From UBA6398 sp963644855 (GTDB lineage: Bacteria; Bacteroidota; Bacteroidia; Bacteroidales; Bacteroidaceae), in the NCBI GenBank assembly GCA_963644855.1, contig CAVIQL010000007.1:1-64000 (forward strand): a stretch of DNA of 64,000 nucleotides, given 5' to 3'. Below are positions 8,454 through 17,034 of the stretch, piece after piece. The notes under the pieces were generated by a model that had not been told where the DNA came from, searched no databases, and saw only the letters and a list, made by a program, of their open reading frames with translations. How positions within the stretch are numbered: position 1 is the first letter of the stretch; each line of letters begins with the position of its first letter. The translations under genes and the position numbers were made by a program.

Positions 8454-9734
8454 TTATATCTTGGCGAAAGCCTGATCCAAGTCGTCGATTAAGTCTTCTA
8501 CATTTTCTGTACCGATTGACAGACGTATTGTTCCCTCGTATATTCCTTGGTCGGCAGCCTCCTCGGGACTCAATTCGGAGTGGGTGGTTGTGAGCGGGTG
8601 GATTACCAACGATTTCACGTCTGCCACGTTTGCAAGCAACGAGAATATCTTGAGGTTGTCGATGAATTTGAAGGCGTCCTCCTGGGTTCCGTTGATTTCG
8701 AATGTGAATATTGAGCCGCCTCCATTGGGGAAGTAACGTTCATACAAGTCATGGTTGGGGTGGCTCGCAACCGACGGGTGGTTGATCTTCTTAACTTTAG
8801 GCTGTCTCTTGAGGTATTCTATCACTTTCAGCGTGTTTTCTACGTGGCGCTCAACACGCAAGCTCAATGTTTCGAGTCCTTGCAAGAGTATCCAGGCGTT
8901 GAACGGGGAGAGCGTGGCACCTTCGTCGCGTAGCAACAGAGCGCGTACACGGGTTGCGAAAGGTGCGGGGATTGTTCCGAATTTCAAACCGTGGTAGCTT
9001 GGGTCGGACTGGGAGAAACCTGGGAACTTGTCGCTTGCAAGCCAATCGAATGTGCCGCCGTCAACTATCACTCCGCCGAGAGAACTTCCGTGTCCGCCGA
9101 TAAATTTGGTGGCTGAGTGAACCACAATGTCGGCTCCGTGTTCGATAGGACGGATTAGGAACGGTGTGCCAAACGTGTTGTCGATTACCAAGGGGATTCC
9201 GTGGCGGTGGGCAATCTCTGCTGTGCGCTCAATGTCTGAAATGTTGGAATTGGGATTGCCGAGAGTTTCGATATATACCAATTTTGTGTTGGGCTTAATT
9301 GCGTTCTCCAATTCTTCGTAGTTGTCTGGGTCAACAAAAGTTGAGTCTATTCCGTAGCGGCTCAATGTGTGTTTCAAAAGATTGTATGTTCCGCCGTAGA
9401 TAGTCTTAGTTGCTACCACATGGTCGCCGGCAAAAGCAATGTTGGTTATAGCATATGTAACGGCAGCCGCTCCCGATGCAACAGCAAGTCCTGCAACGCC
9501 ACCTTCAAGGGCTGCTACGCGGCTCTCGAATACACCTTGTGTGGAATTGGTGAGTCGTCCGTAAATGTTGCCCGCATCGCGAAGTCCGAAACGGTCGGCT
9601 GCATGTTGCGAATTATGGAATACGTAGGATGTTGTCTGATAAATAGGCACTGCGCGCGCATCTGTAGCGGGATCTGCTTGTTCTTGTCCTACATGAAGTT
9701 GTAATGTTTCGAAATGTAATTTTTTCTCTGACAT
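8454..9734 (-). CDS. metY: O-acetylhomoserine aminocarboxypropyltransferase (sulfhydrylase)
   Basis: PLP enzyme of the Cys/Met metabolism family, 426 residues, full length. It converts O-acetylhomoserine plus sulfide to homocysteine in the cytosol, the direct-sulfhydrylation route to methionine. Visible features are the N-terminal ARAVPIYQTTSYVF, the substrate-loop tyrosine in GNIYGRLTN, the PLP-stacking region SGAAAVTYA, VIDNTFGTP, and the Schiff-base lysine in HSATKFIGGHG. The length (over 400) and the insert before SATKF favour MetY over cystathionine synthase or lyase. It is transcribed alone from a promoter divergent from an Lrp/AsnC regulator, a plausible amino-acid-responsive control, and ends at a hairpin terminator. 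Confidence 0.93.
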   Translation of the reverse strand: MSEKKLHFETLQLHVGQEQADPATDARAVPIYQTTSYVFHNSQHAADRFGLRDAGNIYGRLTNSTQGVFESRVAALEGGVAGLAVASGAAAVTYAITNIAFAGDHVVATKTIYGGTYNLLKHTLSRYGIDSTFVDPDNYEELENAIKPNTKLVYIETLGNPNSNISDIERTAEIAHRHGIPLVIDNTFGTPFLIRPIEHGADIVVHSATKFIGGHGSSLGGVIVDGGTFDWLASDKFPGFSQSDPSYHGLKFGTIPAPFATRVRALLLRDEGATLSPFNAWILLQGLETLSLRVERHVENTLKVIEYLKRQPKVKKINHPSVASHPNHDLYERYFPNGGGSIFTFEINGTQEDAFKFIDNLKIFSLLANVADVKSLVIHPLTTTHSELSPEEAADQGIYEGTIRLSIGTENVEDLIDDLDQAFAKI

Positions 9735-9798
9735 GGCTTTCTATTTTTAATATTAATATTGTCGTTTGATTGGGATTGTTCCCTTATTTTTTCATTTG

Positions 9799-9806
9799 CA
9801 AAGTTA
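9799..9806 (-). promoter_or_regulatory. -7 box of metY
   Basis: The minus strand reads TAACTTTG (TAnnTTTG). A TTTG -33 element is at 9827-9830 with a 20-bp spacer. The predicted leader is about 60 bases. Confidence 0.65.
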
Positions 9807-9857
9807 CGCTGTCCGAAAATAATCACCAAATATTTTCTAAAAGCAAGAAAATAATAG

Positions 9858-9865
9858 TATATTTG
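9858..9865 (+). promoter_or_regulatory. -7 box of the Lrp/AsnC gene
   Basis: TATATTTG matches TAnnTTTG, 94 bases upstream of the ATG at 9960. It faces away from the metY promoter about 55 bp away, so one regulator binding between them could control both. Confidence 0.65.
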
Positions 9866-9959
9866 CATTTGAAAACCGAAAAATGTAATGGTTGTCGGCC
9901 GAAACATTTGGGCGTTGCAGTAAATTGTAAAACTATAATCAGAAACTACTTACAAAAAG

Positions 9960-10430
9960 ATGGAAAAAACTAACAATTTGGATAGCACAGATATTGCTAT
10001 TCTTAGAGAATTGCAGAATAATTCGCGGCTTACCATAAAGGAATTGGCTTCGAAGGTAAATCTTTCGCTCTCGCCTGTGCATGAGAGAATGAAAAATTTG
10101 GAACGTAATGGCTATATAAAGAAGTATACTACGATTTTGAATGCAGAAAAGCTTAATTTGGGCTTTACGGTGTTCTGTAAAATAAAGATGCGTAGAATAA
10201 ATCACGACATAGCTACGGATTTTGTTAACTCAATACGTGAAATTCCCGAGGTTACCGAGTGTTATAATATATCCGGACAATACGATTATCTGTTGAAGGT
10301 GAGCGCAAGTAACATGGCTTCGTATCAAAGTTTTGTAATTAATGTGTTGGGACGTATTGAGTCGATGTTGTCAATAGAAAGTACGTTTGTTATGGCAGAG
10401 GAGAAAAATACGTATGGCATCAATATATAA
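9960..10430 (+). CDS. Lrp/AsnC-family transcription regulator
   Basis: DNA-binding regulator of 156 residues, the usual length. The N-terminal winged helix-turn-helix is clear (residues ~10-60: DIAILRELQNNSRLTIKELA, then KVNLSLSPVHERMKNLERNG YIKKYT). The C-terminal RAM ligand-binding and oligomerisation domain follows (FTVFCKIKMRR, VTECYNISGQYDYLLKV). The family senses amino acids. Divergence from metY suggests that it controls sulfur amino-acid synthesis as well as itself, an inference from position. It is followed by about 105 bases before the amidase promoter, with no clear terminator. Confidence 0.92.
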   Translation: MEKTNNLDSTDIAILRELQNNSRLTIKELASKVNLSLSPVHERMKNLERNGYIKKYTTILNAEKLNLGFTVFCKIKMRRINHDIATDFVNSIREIPEVTECYNISGQYDYLLKVSASNMASYQSFVINVLGRIESMLSIESTFVMAEEKNTYGINI

Positions 10431-10534
10431 TGTGTAGTTGATGTAATGCTACCAAATCATTACACATATAGATGTTTTTCCGATGTTGACAGCACATTTT
10501 TAGCATATTGCTCGCGTTGTTCTTGTTTTTTATC

Positions 10535-10542
10535 TACTTTTG
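10535..10542 (+). promoter_or_regulatory. -7 box of the amidase operon
   Basis: TACTTTTG matches TAnnTTTG. It overlaps the TTG at 10540 that would otherwise be the longest start codon of the amidase frame, so translation must begin downstream, at ATG 10579. Confidence 0.7.
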
Positions 10543-10578
10543 CGTGTTAGGAGCAGTTTCCTATCAAGTAAGCAACCG

Positions 10579-11970
10579 ATGAACCTTGGACGAATTCTCA
10601 TAACGTTTGCTGTGTTTTTACAAACGTCTGTTTTTTGTCTTGCGTCTGTAAATGGCGGCAAGTTTACATTGGTTATTGATGCTGGTCATGGCGGACATGA
10701 TGCGGGGGCACTCGGTACTTATTCGCAGGAAAAGAATATAAATTTGAACGTTGCGCTTGCTTTCGGAAAATTAGTGGAGCGAAATTGTAATGATGTAAAG
10801 GTTATATACACGCGCAAGACAGATGTTTTTATTCCTTTGCAGGAACGTGCCAATATTGCCAACAAGAATAAGGCAGATCTCTTTGTTTCGATACATACCA
10901 ATGCTTTGCCTAATGGGAAAATAGCGTATGGCTCAGAAACCTATACGCTTGGTATGGCTCGCTCATCAGAAAATTTTGATGTGGCAAAGCGCGAAAACTC
11001 TGTGATATTGGTTGAAAACGACTACAAGGAGAAGTATGCCGGTTTCAATCCCAATTCTTCTGAAAGTTATATCATATTCGAGTTCATGCAAGACGAACAC
11101 ATGAAACAGAGCATAAGCCTTGCCCAAAGCATACAGAAGTATTATGTGAGCTTTGCACATCGCAAGAACAAAGGTGTTCACCAGGCTGGATTTTTGGTGT
11201 TGCGCGAAACTTCAATGCCAAGCGTTCTCACGGAATTGGGCTTCATTAGTACACCCGAAGAGGAGGCTTATCTTAATAGTCAAGACGGTATTAATAAATT
11301 GGCGCGCTCTATATTTGAAGGTTTTCTTGATTACAAGCAGAGTCAAGACGGAAAGGTTCGTCCTGCCACTTATAAGAATGAGGATATAACGTCTGTTCCC
11401 GAAAAAAACGAGCAAGAAAATGATTCTGTGCCCCGTGTTGCTGCGGCTGAGAGTCAAAATGTAGTGGCGGGCAATGGAAATGAAAATTCTGACAACAAAA
11501 CTTCGGATTCTTTAAAAGGAAAAGAAACTGAAAATCAGGAACAAGAATCGGTTCTTGCCCAGCAATTTGGAAACAAGGAAAGCGGTAAACAAAAAACAAC
11601 CGCAAATGAGAAAAACGATAAGGCATCTTGTGAAAATAATGTCGGTTATCGTTTAAATAATATCAGACATCAGAAAACGCAAACCGAAGCCCCTGTTTTT
11701 AAGATACAATTCTTGACTTCCGATACACCGATAAAAGCCGGGGATAAGCGGTTGTTGGGGTATGAGCGTGTAGAAAATTATCAGGACAAACCAGGAGGTA
11801 TAATAAAATACACCTGTTTTTCAACCACAGATTATAATGAAGCAGTGGCAAATCAAAAAGAAGTGCGCAAAAAGGTAGCCGATGCTTTTATCGTGGCGTT
11901 CAAGAACGGACAGAGAGTAAATCTGGCAGATGCTATAAGCGAGTATAAATTAAATAAGAGTAAGAAATAA
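10579..11970 (+). CDS. N-acetylmuramoyl-L-alanine amidase (Amidase_3) with SPOR-like tail
   Basis: Periplasmic zinc amidase that cleaves the bond between muramic acid and stem peptide in peptidoglycan, typically during cell separation. From ATG 10579 it has 463 residues with a signal peptide (ILITFAVFLQTSVFCLA). The catalytic domain shows VIDAGHGGHDAGA (zinc His), SQEKNINLN (zinc Glu), SIHTNA (zinc His) and LTELGFIS (catalytic Glu). A long charged linker follows (~residues 255-370). The last ~90 residues (FKIQFLTSDTPIK, LLGYERVENY, FIVAFKNGQRV) look like a SPOR-type glycan-binding domain. The linker contains an in-frame 21-bp repeat array (11616-11672). It is the first gene of an operon with the MCE protein 22 bases downstream. 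Confidence 0.9.
   Translation: MNLGRILITFAVFLQTSVFCLASVNGGKFTLVIDAGHGGHDAGALGTYSQEKNINLNVALAFGKLVERNCNDVKVIYTRKTDVFIPLQERANIANKNKADLFVSIHTNALPNGKIAYGSETYTLGMARSSENFDVAKRENSVILVENDYKEKYAGFNPNSSESYIIFEFMQDEHMKQSISLAQSIQKYYVSFAHRKNKGVHQAGFLVLRETSMPSVLTELGFISTPEEEAYLNSQDGINKLARSIFEGFLDYKQSQDGKVRPATYKNEDITSVPEKNEQENDSVPRVAAAESQNVVAGNGNENSDNKTSDSLKGKETENQEQESVLAQQFGNKESGKQKTTANEKNDKASCENNVGYRLNNIRHQKTQTEAPVFKIQFLTSDTPIKAGDKRLLGYERVENYQDKPGGIIKYTCFSTTDYNEAVANQKEVRKKVADAFIVAFKNGQRVNLADAISEYKLNKSKK
11616..11672. repeat. 21-bp phased array inside the amidase coding region
   Basis: Centre bases lie at 11623 (AAGgCAT), 11644 (GTCgGTTATC) and 11665 (ATCaGACAT), each 21 bp apart. The intervening 20-mers end in TTTAAATAATATC-type sequence like those of the intergenic arrays. 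Because 21 is seven codons, the array is read in frame as ASCENNVGYRLNNIRHQ in the linker. Confidence 0.75.
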
Positions 11971-11992
11971 CGCAAGTAAAAATCTACGTGAT

Positions 11993-12904
11993 ATGAAAAG
12001 TCAGTATTTCACCATAGAAGTGAAGGTGGCTATCGCAGCCATAGTTGCAATAGTGCTATTGTTTTTTGGAATAAACTTTCTGAAAGGAATAGACGTTTTC
12101 AAATCCACTCACACCTATTATGTGGTCTTTTCTGATGTAACAGGACTTACCAAATCCAATCCGGTATACGCCAATGGTTACGCCGTGGGAAATGTGAAAG
12201 ATATAGACTACAACTACGAAAAACCGGGAAATGTTGTGGTTCAAGTAGAATTGTCAAAAGCAATGCAAATACCTCGCGGCACTTCGGCAGAACTTGTTTC
12301 AAGCATGCTGGGAAGCGTAAACATGAATCTTGTGCTTTCTTCAAATCCTTTGGAACACATGAATGCAGGCGACACAATTTATGGGCATGCACACGAGGGG
12401 GCTTTGGAAAAAGTGGAAACAATGATCCCCGCTTTTGAAAAGATGATGCCCAAACTTGATTCCATATTGATTTCGCTTAACAAACTCCTTGCCGACCCCG
12501 CAATAGCATCAACTCTCCATAATGTCAATGAAATTTCTGCTGATTTAAAGGTGAGCACTAAACAACTAAACAACATTCTTACAAACGACATACCTATGCT
12601 TACAAAACGCATGGATAGAATTGGCGAAAACACGGAACTGCTTACCAAAAACCTAAGTCAATTAGATGTAGCCTCAACTCTCGAAAGTGTAAACCGCACT
12701 GTAGACAACGTTAATAATATGACAAGTTCTCTGAATACAAAGATAAACGGAAAAGACAACTCCCTTGGACTTTTACTGAACGACAGAGGAGCTTACGATA
12801 AACTATACGACACAATGAACAGCGCTAACGATTTGCTTGTTGACCTAAAACAACACCCAAAACGCTACGTGCATTTCTCTGTGTTCGGAAAGAAGGAAAA
12901 ATAA
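11993..12904 (+). CDS. MCE/MlaD-family lipid-transport protein
   Basis: Substrate-binding MCE protein of an Mla-type phospholipid transport system, 303 residues. It has an N-terminal membrane anchor (VAIAAIVAIVLLFFGINFLKG, written here as about residues 11-31) and then one MCE domain (YYVVFSDVTGLTKSNPVYANG, GNVKDI, TSAELVSSMLGSVNMNL). The C-terminal half is helical and coiled-coil-like, as in single-domain MCE proteins that form hexameric tubes. No cognate Mla ATPase or permease lies next to it here, so those would be elsewhere. It sits between the amidase and an aminotransferase (nine-base gap), in one operon. Confidence 0.88.
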   Translation: MKSQYFTIEVKVAIAAIVAIVLLFFGINFLKGIDVFKSTHTYYVVFSDVTGLTKSNPVYANGYAVGNVKDIDYNYEKPGNVVVQVELSKAMQIPRGTSAELVSSMLGSVNMNLVLSSNPLEHMNAGDTIYGHAHEGALEKVETMIPAFEKMMPKLDSILISLNKLLADPAIASTLHNVNEISADLKVSTKQLNNILTNDIPMLTKRMDRIGENTELLTKNLSQLDVASTLESVNRTVDNVNNMTSSLNTKINGKDNSLGLLLNDRGAYDKLYDTMNSANDLLVDLKQHPKRYVHFSVFGKKEK

Positions 12905-12913
12905 AGATACTAA

Positions 12914-14119
12914 ATGCCAACAATTTCGGAACGCGGCGAAAGAATGCCGCAATCACCAATACGTAAACTCGCTCCATTGGCAACCGCAGCCAAAGAACGA
13001 GGACTTAAAGTGTATCATCTTAATATCGGACAACCTGATTTGCCCTCTCCACAAAGCGGATTGGAAGCGTTGAAACATATTAACAGAAAAGTTCTCGAGT
13101 ATAGCCCTTCGCAAGGCTTCAAAACCTATCGAGAAAAACTTGTAAACTATTATGCCAAATATGATATCGATGTAACTCCCGATGATATCATAATAACAAG
13201 CGGCGGCTCCGAGGCAGTGCTTTTTGCATTTTTGTCATGTTTGAACCCGGGTGATGAAATTATTGTTCCGGAACCTGCTTATGCAAACTATATGGCGTTC
13301 GCTGTGGCTGCGGGAGCAACAATACGCACAATAGCAACGACTATAGAAGAAGGATTCTCGCTCCCCAAAGTAGAGAAATTCGAAGAATTGATAAACGATA
13401 GGACTCGCGCCATATTAATATGCAATCCCAATAATCCTACAGGCTATCTTTACACGCGCAGAGAGATGAATCAAATTCGCGATATGGTGAAGAAATACGA
13501 TCTTTACCTATTCAGCGATGAAGTTTACCGAGAATTTATCTACACAAGTTCACCTTATATATCCGCGTGTCATCTTAAAGGAATCGAACAGAATGTAATT
13601 CTTATCGATTCCGTATCTAAGCGTTACAGTGAGTGCGGAATTAGAATAGGAGCTTTGATAACGAAAAATCAAGATGTAAGAAAAGCTGTGATGAAATTCT
13701 GTCAAGCACGTTTGAGTCCGCCTTTGCTTGGGCAGATTGTGGCAGAAGCTTCTCTTGATGCCGATGAAAAATATACGCGTGATGTTTATGACGAATATGT
13801 TGAGCGTCGAAAGTGTCTTATCGACGGACTTAATCGTATTCCCGGCTGTTATTCTCCGGTTCCTATGGGGGCTTTTTATACCACAGCTCAGTTGCCTGTA
13901 GATGATGCCGAGAAATTTTGTGCATGGTGTCTCACTGATTTTTCTTATGAAGGAGCTACCGTGATGATGGCTCCCGCCGCGGGTTTTTATACTACGCCTG
14001 GCGCGGGACGTGATCAGGTGCGAATTGCTTATGTATTGAACAAGCAGGATTTGCATCAGGCGCTTGTGGTATTGCGTAAGGCTCTTGAAGAATACCCCGG
14101 CAGAACTATTCGACAATGA
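12914..14119 (+). CDS. class I/II PLP aminotransferase
   Basis: Cytosolic fold-type I aminotransferase, 401 residues, full length. Substrate-arm sequence LNIGQPDLPSP, PLP phosphate-binding TSGGSEAVLFAF, cofactor residues CNPNNPTGY and SDEVYREF, and the Schiff-base lysine in IDSVSKRYSECGIRIGAL are all present. It resembles aspartate/alanine-type aminotransferases, but substrate cannot be told from the sequence. It starts nine bases after the MCE gene and its stop overlaps the next start by four bases (ATGA), so it is embedded in an envelope operon although its chemistry is metabolic. Confidence 0.88.
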   Translation: MPTISERGERMPQSPIRKLAPLATAAKERGLKVYHLNIGQPDLPSPQSGLEALKHINRKVLEYSPSQGFKTYREKLVNYYAKYDIDVTPDDIIITSGGSEAVLFAFLSCLNPGDEIIVPEPAYANYMAFAVAAGATIRTIATTIEEGFSLPKVEKFEELINDRTRAILICNPNNPTGYLYTRREMNQIRDMVKKYDLYLFSDEVYREFIYTSSPYISACHLKGIEQNVILIDSVSKRYSECGIRIGALITKNQDVRKAVMKFCQARLSPPLLGQIVAEASLDADEKYTRDVYDEYVERRKCLIDGLNRIPGCYSPVPMGAFYTTAQLPVDDAEKFCAWCLTDFSYEGATVMMAPAAGFYTTPGAGRDQVRIAYVLNKQDLHQALVVLRKALEEYPGRTIRQ

Positions 14120-15360
14120 ACTTGTCTTTTTTTATAGCGAGAAGGCTGTACGCAACGGAAAACAAGGCTAAGCGTGCGTCGTTGCCTGCAGTGCGCATTG
14201 CTATAACTGGTGTGGCGGTGGGAATAGCTGTGATGATTGTTTCGATAGCTATTGCCATGGGCTTTAAAGATGAGATTAGTTCTAAAGTCATTGGTTTTGG
14301 TTCACATATCGTTGTGATTGATGCGACGTCTTCTTTGGAGCAGACCAATGTTCCCGTAAATGCTACCGACTCGTTTTTGAATTGCGTGAAAAGCGTGCCC
14401 AATGTGAAATACGTGCAGACTTTTACGTTGAAGACGGGTATCTTGAAAACAGAAAACGATTTTTCTGGGATTACATTGAAAGGTATTGGCAAAGGATATG
14501 ACGAAACGTTTATAAAAAGTCATGTGGTAGAGGGCGAATTGCCAGATTTTTCTTCAGATTCTTCGATTAATGAAATTGCCATAAGCCATAATACTGCCAA
14601 GGCGCTCAATGTGAAATGCGGAGATAAGATATTTGCTTATTTCTTTGAGAATGGTTTGCGTACACGACGTTTCAAAATTGCTGCTATATATCGCACCGAT
14701 TTGTCGCAGTTTGACAATGTTATAGTATATGCCAACCAAAAGACCGTGAACCAGCTTAATGGCTACGCTTCAAGGCAAGTTTCGGGTGCAGAGGTGCTGC
14801 TAAAAGATTTTGATAGACTGTATGAAACCAACATGCAACTTGGTAAAAAGATTGCCTATTATAATATTTACAACAACACACAGTATGCTTCCTTTAATAT
14901 AAAGGAAATGTACCCGCAGATATTCGATTGGCTCGGTTTGTTGAATATCAATATTGCTGTGATATTGATAATGATGATTTTGGTTGCAGGGGTTACAATT
15001 GTTAGCGGACTTTTGATTCTCATTCTCGAACGTACGAGCACTATTGCCTTGCTTAAATCGCTTGGAGCTACCAATTCACTGATTCGCCATACGTTTATAA
15101 AACTTGCAGTCTTCATATTGCTCAAAGGTATGCTGTTGGGAAATGTCATAGGTTTGTTGTTGGCATTCTTGCAAAAGCAATTTTGTGTTGTAAAACTTGA
15201 TCCGGAGTCCTACTATATAGAGAGTGTTCCGATAGAGTTTGATGTGTGGGTTATTGTGGCTGTAAATGTGGTAACGTTTATAATATCTACGCTTGCTCTT
15301 GTGCTGCCAAGTTATTTTGCAGCCCGCATTCGTCCGTCCAAGGTTTTGAGATTCGAGTAG
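14116..15360 (+). CDS. LolC/LolE-type ABC permease (FtsX domain)
   Basis: Inner-membrane permease of the lipoprotein-release (LolCDE-like) family, 414 residues. It has an N-terminal membrane helix (AITGVAVGIAVMIVSIAIAM), a large periplasmic MacB-type domain (~residues 55-260), and three C-terminal helices of an FtsX domain (NINIAVILIMMILVAGVTIV, LERTSTIALLKSLGAT, VIVAVNVVTFIISTLALVLP). The family uses a LolD-like ATPase to extract lipoproteins for outer-membrane delivery. The start overlaps the aminotransferase stop (ATGA). It ends the operon; tRNA-Pro follows with its own promoter. Confidence 0.88.
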   Translation: MNLSFFIARRLYATENKAKRASLPAVRIAITGVAVGIAVMIVSIAIAMGFKDEISSKVIGFGSHIVVIDATSSLEQTNVPVNATDSFLNCVKSVPNVKYVQTFTLKTGILKTENDFSGITLKGIGKGYDETFIKSHVVEGELPDFSSDSSINEIAISHNTAKALNVKCGDKIFAYFFENGLRTRRFKIAAIYRTDLSQFDNVIVYANQKTVNQLNGYASRQVSGAEVLLKDFDRLYETNMQLGKKIAYYNIYNNTQYASFNIKEMYPQIFDWLGLLNINIAVILIMMILVAGVTIVSGLLILILERTSTIALLKSLGATNSLIRHTFIKLAVFILLKGMLLGNVIGLLLAFLQKQFCVVKLDPESYYIESVPIEFDVWVIVAVNVVTFIISTLALVLPSYFAARIRPSKVLRFE

Positions 15361-15412
15361 CAATAAGTTTGATAATATACCGATAGTATTTTGTCATATT
15401 GCGAAAAAGCAT

Positions 15413-15420
15413 TATCTTTG
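15413..15420 (+). promoter_or_regulatory. -7 box of the tRNA-Pro gene
   Basis: TATCTTTG, an exact TAnnTTTG match, 21 bases before the first base of the mature tRNA. Confidence 0.7.
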
Positions 15421-15441
15421 CACCGCAAAAAGGAAAAGCCA

Positions 15442-15516
15442 CGGGGTGTAGCGCAGTCCGGTTAGCGCACCTGCTTTGGGAGCAGGGGGTCGCGAGTTCG
15501 AATCCCGCCACCCCGA
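15442..15516 (+). tRNA. tRNA-Pro (anticodon UGG)
   Basis: The 75-nt cloverleaf has acceptor stem CGGGGTG pairing with CACCCCG, D-arm GCGC..GCGC, anticodon stem CCTGC/GCAGG around loop TTTGGGA (anticodon TGG), T-arm with GTTCGAATCCC, and discriminator A at 15516. CCA is not encoded. Confidence 0.97.
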
Positions 15517-15629
15517 CTTTTATTAGAAATGCTTTCATACAGAACGTTTTCTGTTTGAAAGCATTTTTCTTTTCCACCATTTAGAATATAAGAATACCAA
15601 TATTGAATTCTTGGTTTAGGTAATGGGAA

Positions 15630-15734
15630 AAACATTGCCGCATATCGTTTTTCTAATATCCGATATTTTTTAAATAATGTCTGACATTATTTAAACGATA
15701 TCCGACATTATTTTTACGATATGCCGTAATGTTG
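15630..15734. repeat. 21-bp phased palindromic array
   Basis: Centre bases at 15640, 15661, 15682, 15703 and 15724, all exactly 21 bp apart. Units include GACATTATTTAAACGATATC. Outer ends read GCATATCG on the left and TTTTTACGATATGCC on the right, an inverted terminal signature shared with the array at 28430. The remaining bases to 15841 hold a loose hairpin (GGCGTT near 15788 with AACGCGCC near 15804) but no gene. Confidence 0.85.
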
Positions 15735-15841
15735 AAACAATGAACTTTTGGGACAAAAGCAAATCGCTAATAGTGCCGCTGCAAAGGGCGTTGTTGTGTA
15801 TTATAACGCGCCAAAAACGGCAGATTGTGTGAAAAAATAGT

Positions 15842-15849
15842 TATCTTTG
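15842..15849 (+). promoter_or_regulatory. -7 box of the hpt operon
   Basis: TATCTTTG lies one base before the ATG at 15851, which therefore cannot be the translation start. The in-frame ATG at 15881 gives a leader of about 25 bases. Confidence 0.72.
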
Positions 15850-15880
15850 CATGATTTCGTGTCATAAACTTCGATATGTA

Positions 15881-16426
15881 ATGAACGAGAAGGTGGTAAA
15901 AGTTAGCGATAAATCATTCAGATTGCTCTATAGCGCGGCTGAGATAAACGCCGAGGTAGAGAGAGTGGCAAATGAGATTAAGCGCGATGTCTCGGGGCGT
16001 ATACCATTGTTTATATGTGTGCTCAATGGTGCGTTTATGTTTGCTGCCGATTTGCTGAGAAAGTTTGACGAGGCTTGCGAGATACGTTTTGTAAGGCTTT
16101 CATCGTATAGCGGAACGGAATCTACGGGCAATGTTCGCCAAGTTCTCGGACTCGATGTCCCCCTTGATGGGCGTGATGTTGTTGTGGTGGAAGATATTGT
16201 AGAAACCGGCTGCACCATGCATACTTTTATCGAGGAAGTGAAAAAACAAAATCCGGCATCGGTGAGCGTGGCTGCGCTTGTAACCAAGCCCGAAAGGCTT
16301 AAAGAAAAAGTGGAAGTGAAATATGTTGGCTTCACTATGAAAGCAAACGATTTCATAGTGGGCTATGGATTGGATTACAACCAAGAAGGACGTAATTTGT
16401 CCGACATATATATAGTAGAAGAATAA
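15881..16426 (+). CDS. hpt: hypoxanthine phosphoribosyltransferase
   Basis: Purine salvage enzyme that makes IMP or GMP from the free base and PRPP in the cytosol. From the promoter-consistent ATG at 15881 it has 181 residues, the family length. The PRPP-binding motif VVVVEDIVETGCTM (acidic pair plus TG loop), the substrate loop FVRLSSYSG and the C-terminal VGYGLDYNQEGRNL (purine-binding and metal site) are visible. It starts an operon with adk 17 bases downstream and obg next, an order common in Bacteroidales. An upstream ATG at 15851 in the same frame sits immediately at the promoter box and is rejected. Confidence 0.94.
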   Translation: MNEKVVKVSDKSFRLLYSAAEINAEVERVANEIKRDVSGRIPLFICVLNGAFMFAADLLRKFDEACEIRFVRLSSYSGTESTGNVRQVLGLDVPLDGRDVVVVEDIVETGCTMHTFIEEVKKQNPASVSVAALVTKPERLKEKVEVKYVGFTMKANDFIVGYGLDYNQEGRNLSDIYIVEE

Positions 16427-16443
16427 CAGTAAAATATATTAAG

Positions 16444-17013
16444 ATGAAAAATATTGTGATATTCGGTGCTCCCGGTTCGGGAAAAGGCACTCAGAGCGAC
16501 AAGATTGTAGAAAAATATGGTTTCAAGCATATCTCTACCGGCGATGTGCTTCGCAACGAGATAAAAAATGGTACGGAACTCGGCAAAACAGCCGATGCTT
16601 TCATCAAGGACGGCAAACTTTTGCCCGATTCATTGATGACAGATATCTTAGCTTCGGTTTTCGATAAAATGCTTCCTTGTGAAGGTGTGATTTTCGACGG
16701 ATTTCCTCGTACCGTTGCTCAAGCTGAGGCTCTTGACGCCATGCTTGCAAAACGCGATACCGAAGTTAAGGCAATGATTGAACTTTCTGTGCCCGATGAT
16801 GAGCTTTTGAAGCGCCTTGTTCTGCGTGGCAAAGTTTCTGGTAGGAGCGATGACAACGAGGAAACCATAAAGAAACGTCTTGATGTTTATCACAACCAAA
16901 CTTCTCCGCTCATCAGTTGGTATGATGGCTGCAACAAACATTATCATATCGAAGGTGTGGGAAGTGTAGACGAAATCTTTGCGAAAATTTGCGAAGTAAT
17001 CGACAAACTTTAA
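16444..17013 (+). CDS. adk: adenylate kinase
   Basis: Cytosolic nucleotide kinase balancing ATP, ADP and AMP, 189 residues. The P-loop GAPGSGKGT is at residues 7-15, the AMP-binding segment is STGDVLRNEI with DGFPRTVAQAEAL, and RLVLRGKVSGRSDDNEE marks a short LID without zinc cysteines. The compact length is usual in Bacteroidota. It is co-transcribed with hpt and obg. Confidence 0.96.
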   Translation: MKNIVIFGAPGSGKGTQSDKIVEKYGFKHISTGDVLRNEIKNGTELGKTADAFIKDGKLLPDSLMTDILASVFDKMLPCEGVIFDGFPRTVAQAEALDAMLAKRDTEVKAMIELSVPDDELLKRLVLRGKVSGRSDDNEETIKKRLDVYHNQTSPLISWYDGCNKHYHIEGVGSVDEIFAKICEVIDKL

Positions 17014-17034
17014 GTCAGTAAAAAACGACATCGA

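Noticed and set aside
10540..10578. TTG at 10540 as start of the amidase
   Set aside because: It is part of the promoter box TACTTTTG; the signal peptide follows naturally from ATG 10579.
11616..11672. CRISPR as an explanation for the 21-bp arrays
   Set aside because: There are no constant repeats with unique spacers of typical length, no cas genes nearby, and the units are degenerate palindromes with one-base spacers.
13550..14116. Minus-strand open frame of 188 codons opposite the aminotransferase
   Set aside because: It is antisense to a well-supported enzyme gene and has no family signature.
15851..15880. ATG at 15851 as start of hpt
   Set aside because: It lies one base after the -7 box TATCTTTG, so it would be at or before the transcription start; ATG 15881 gives the family length.
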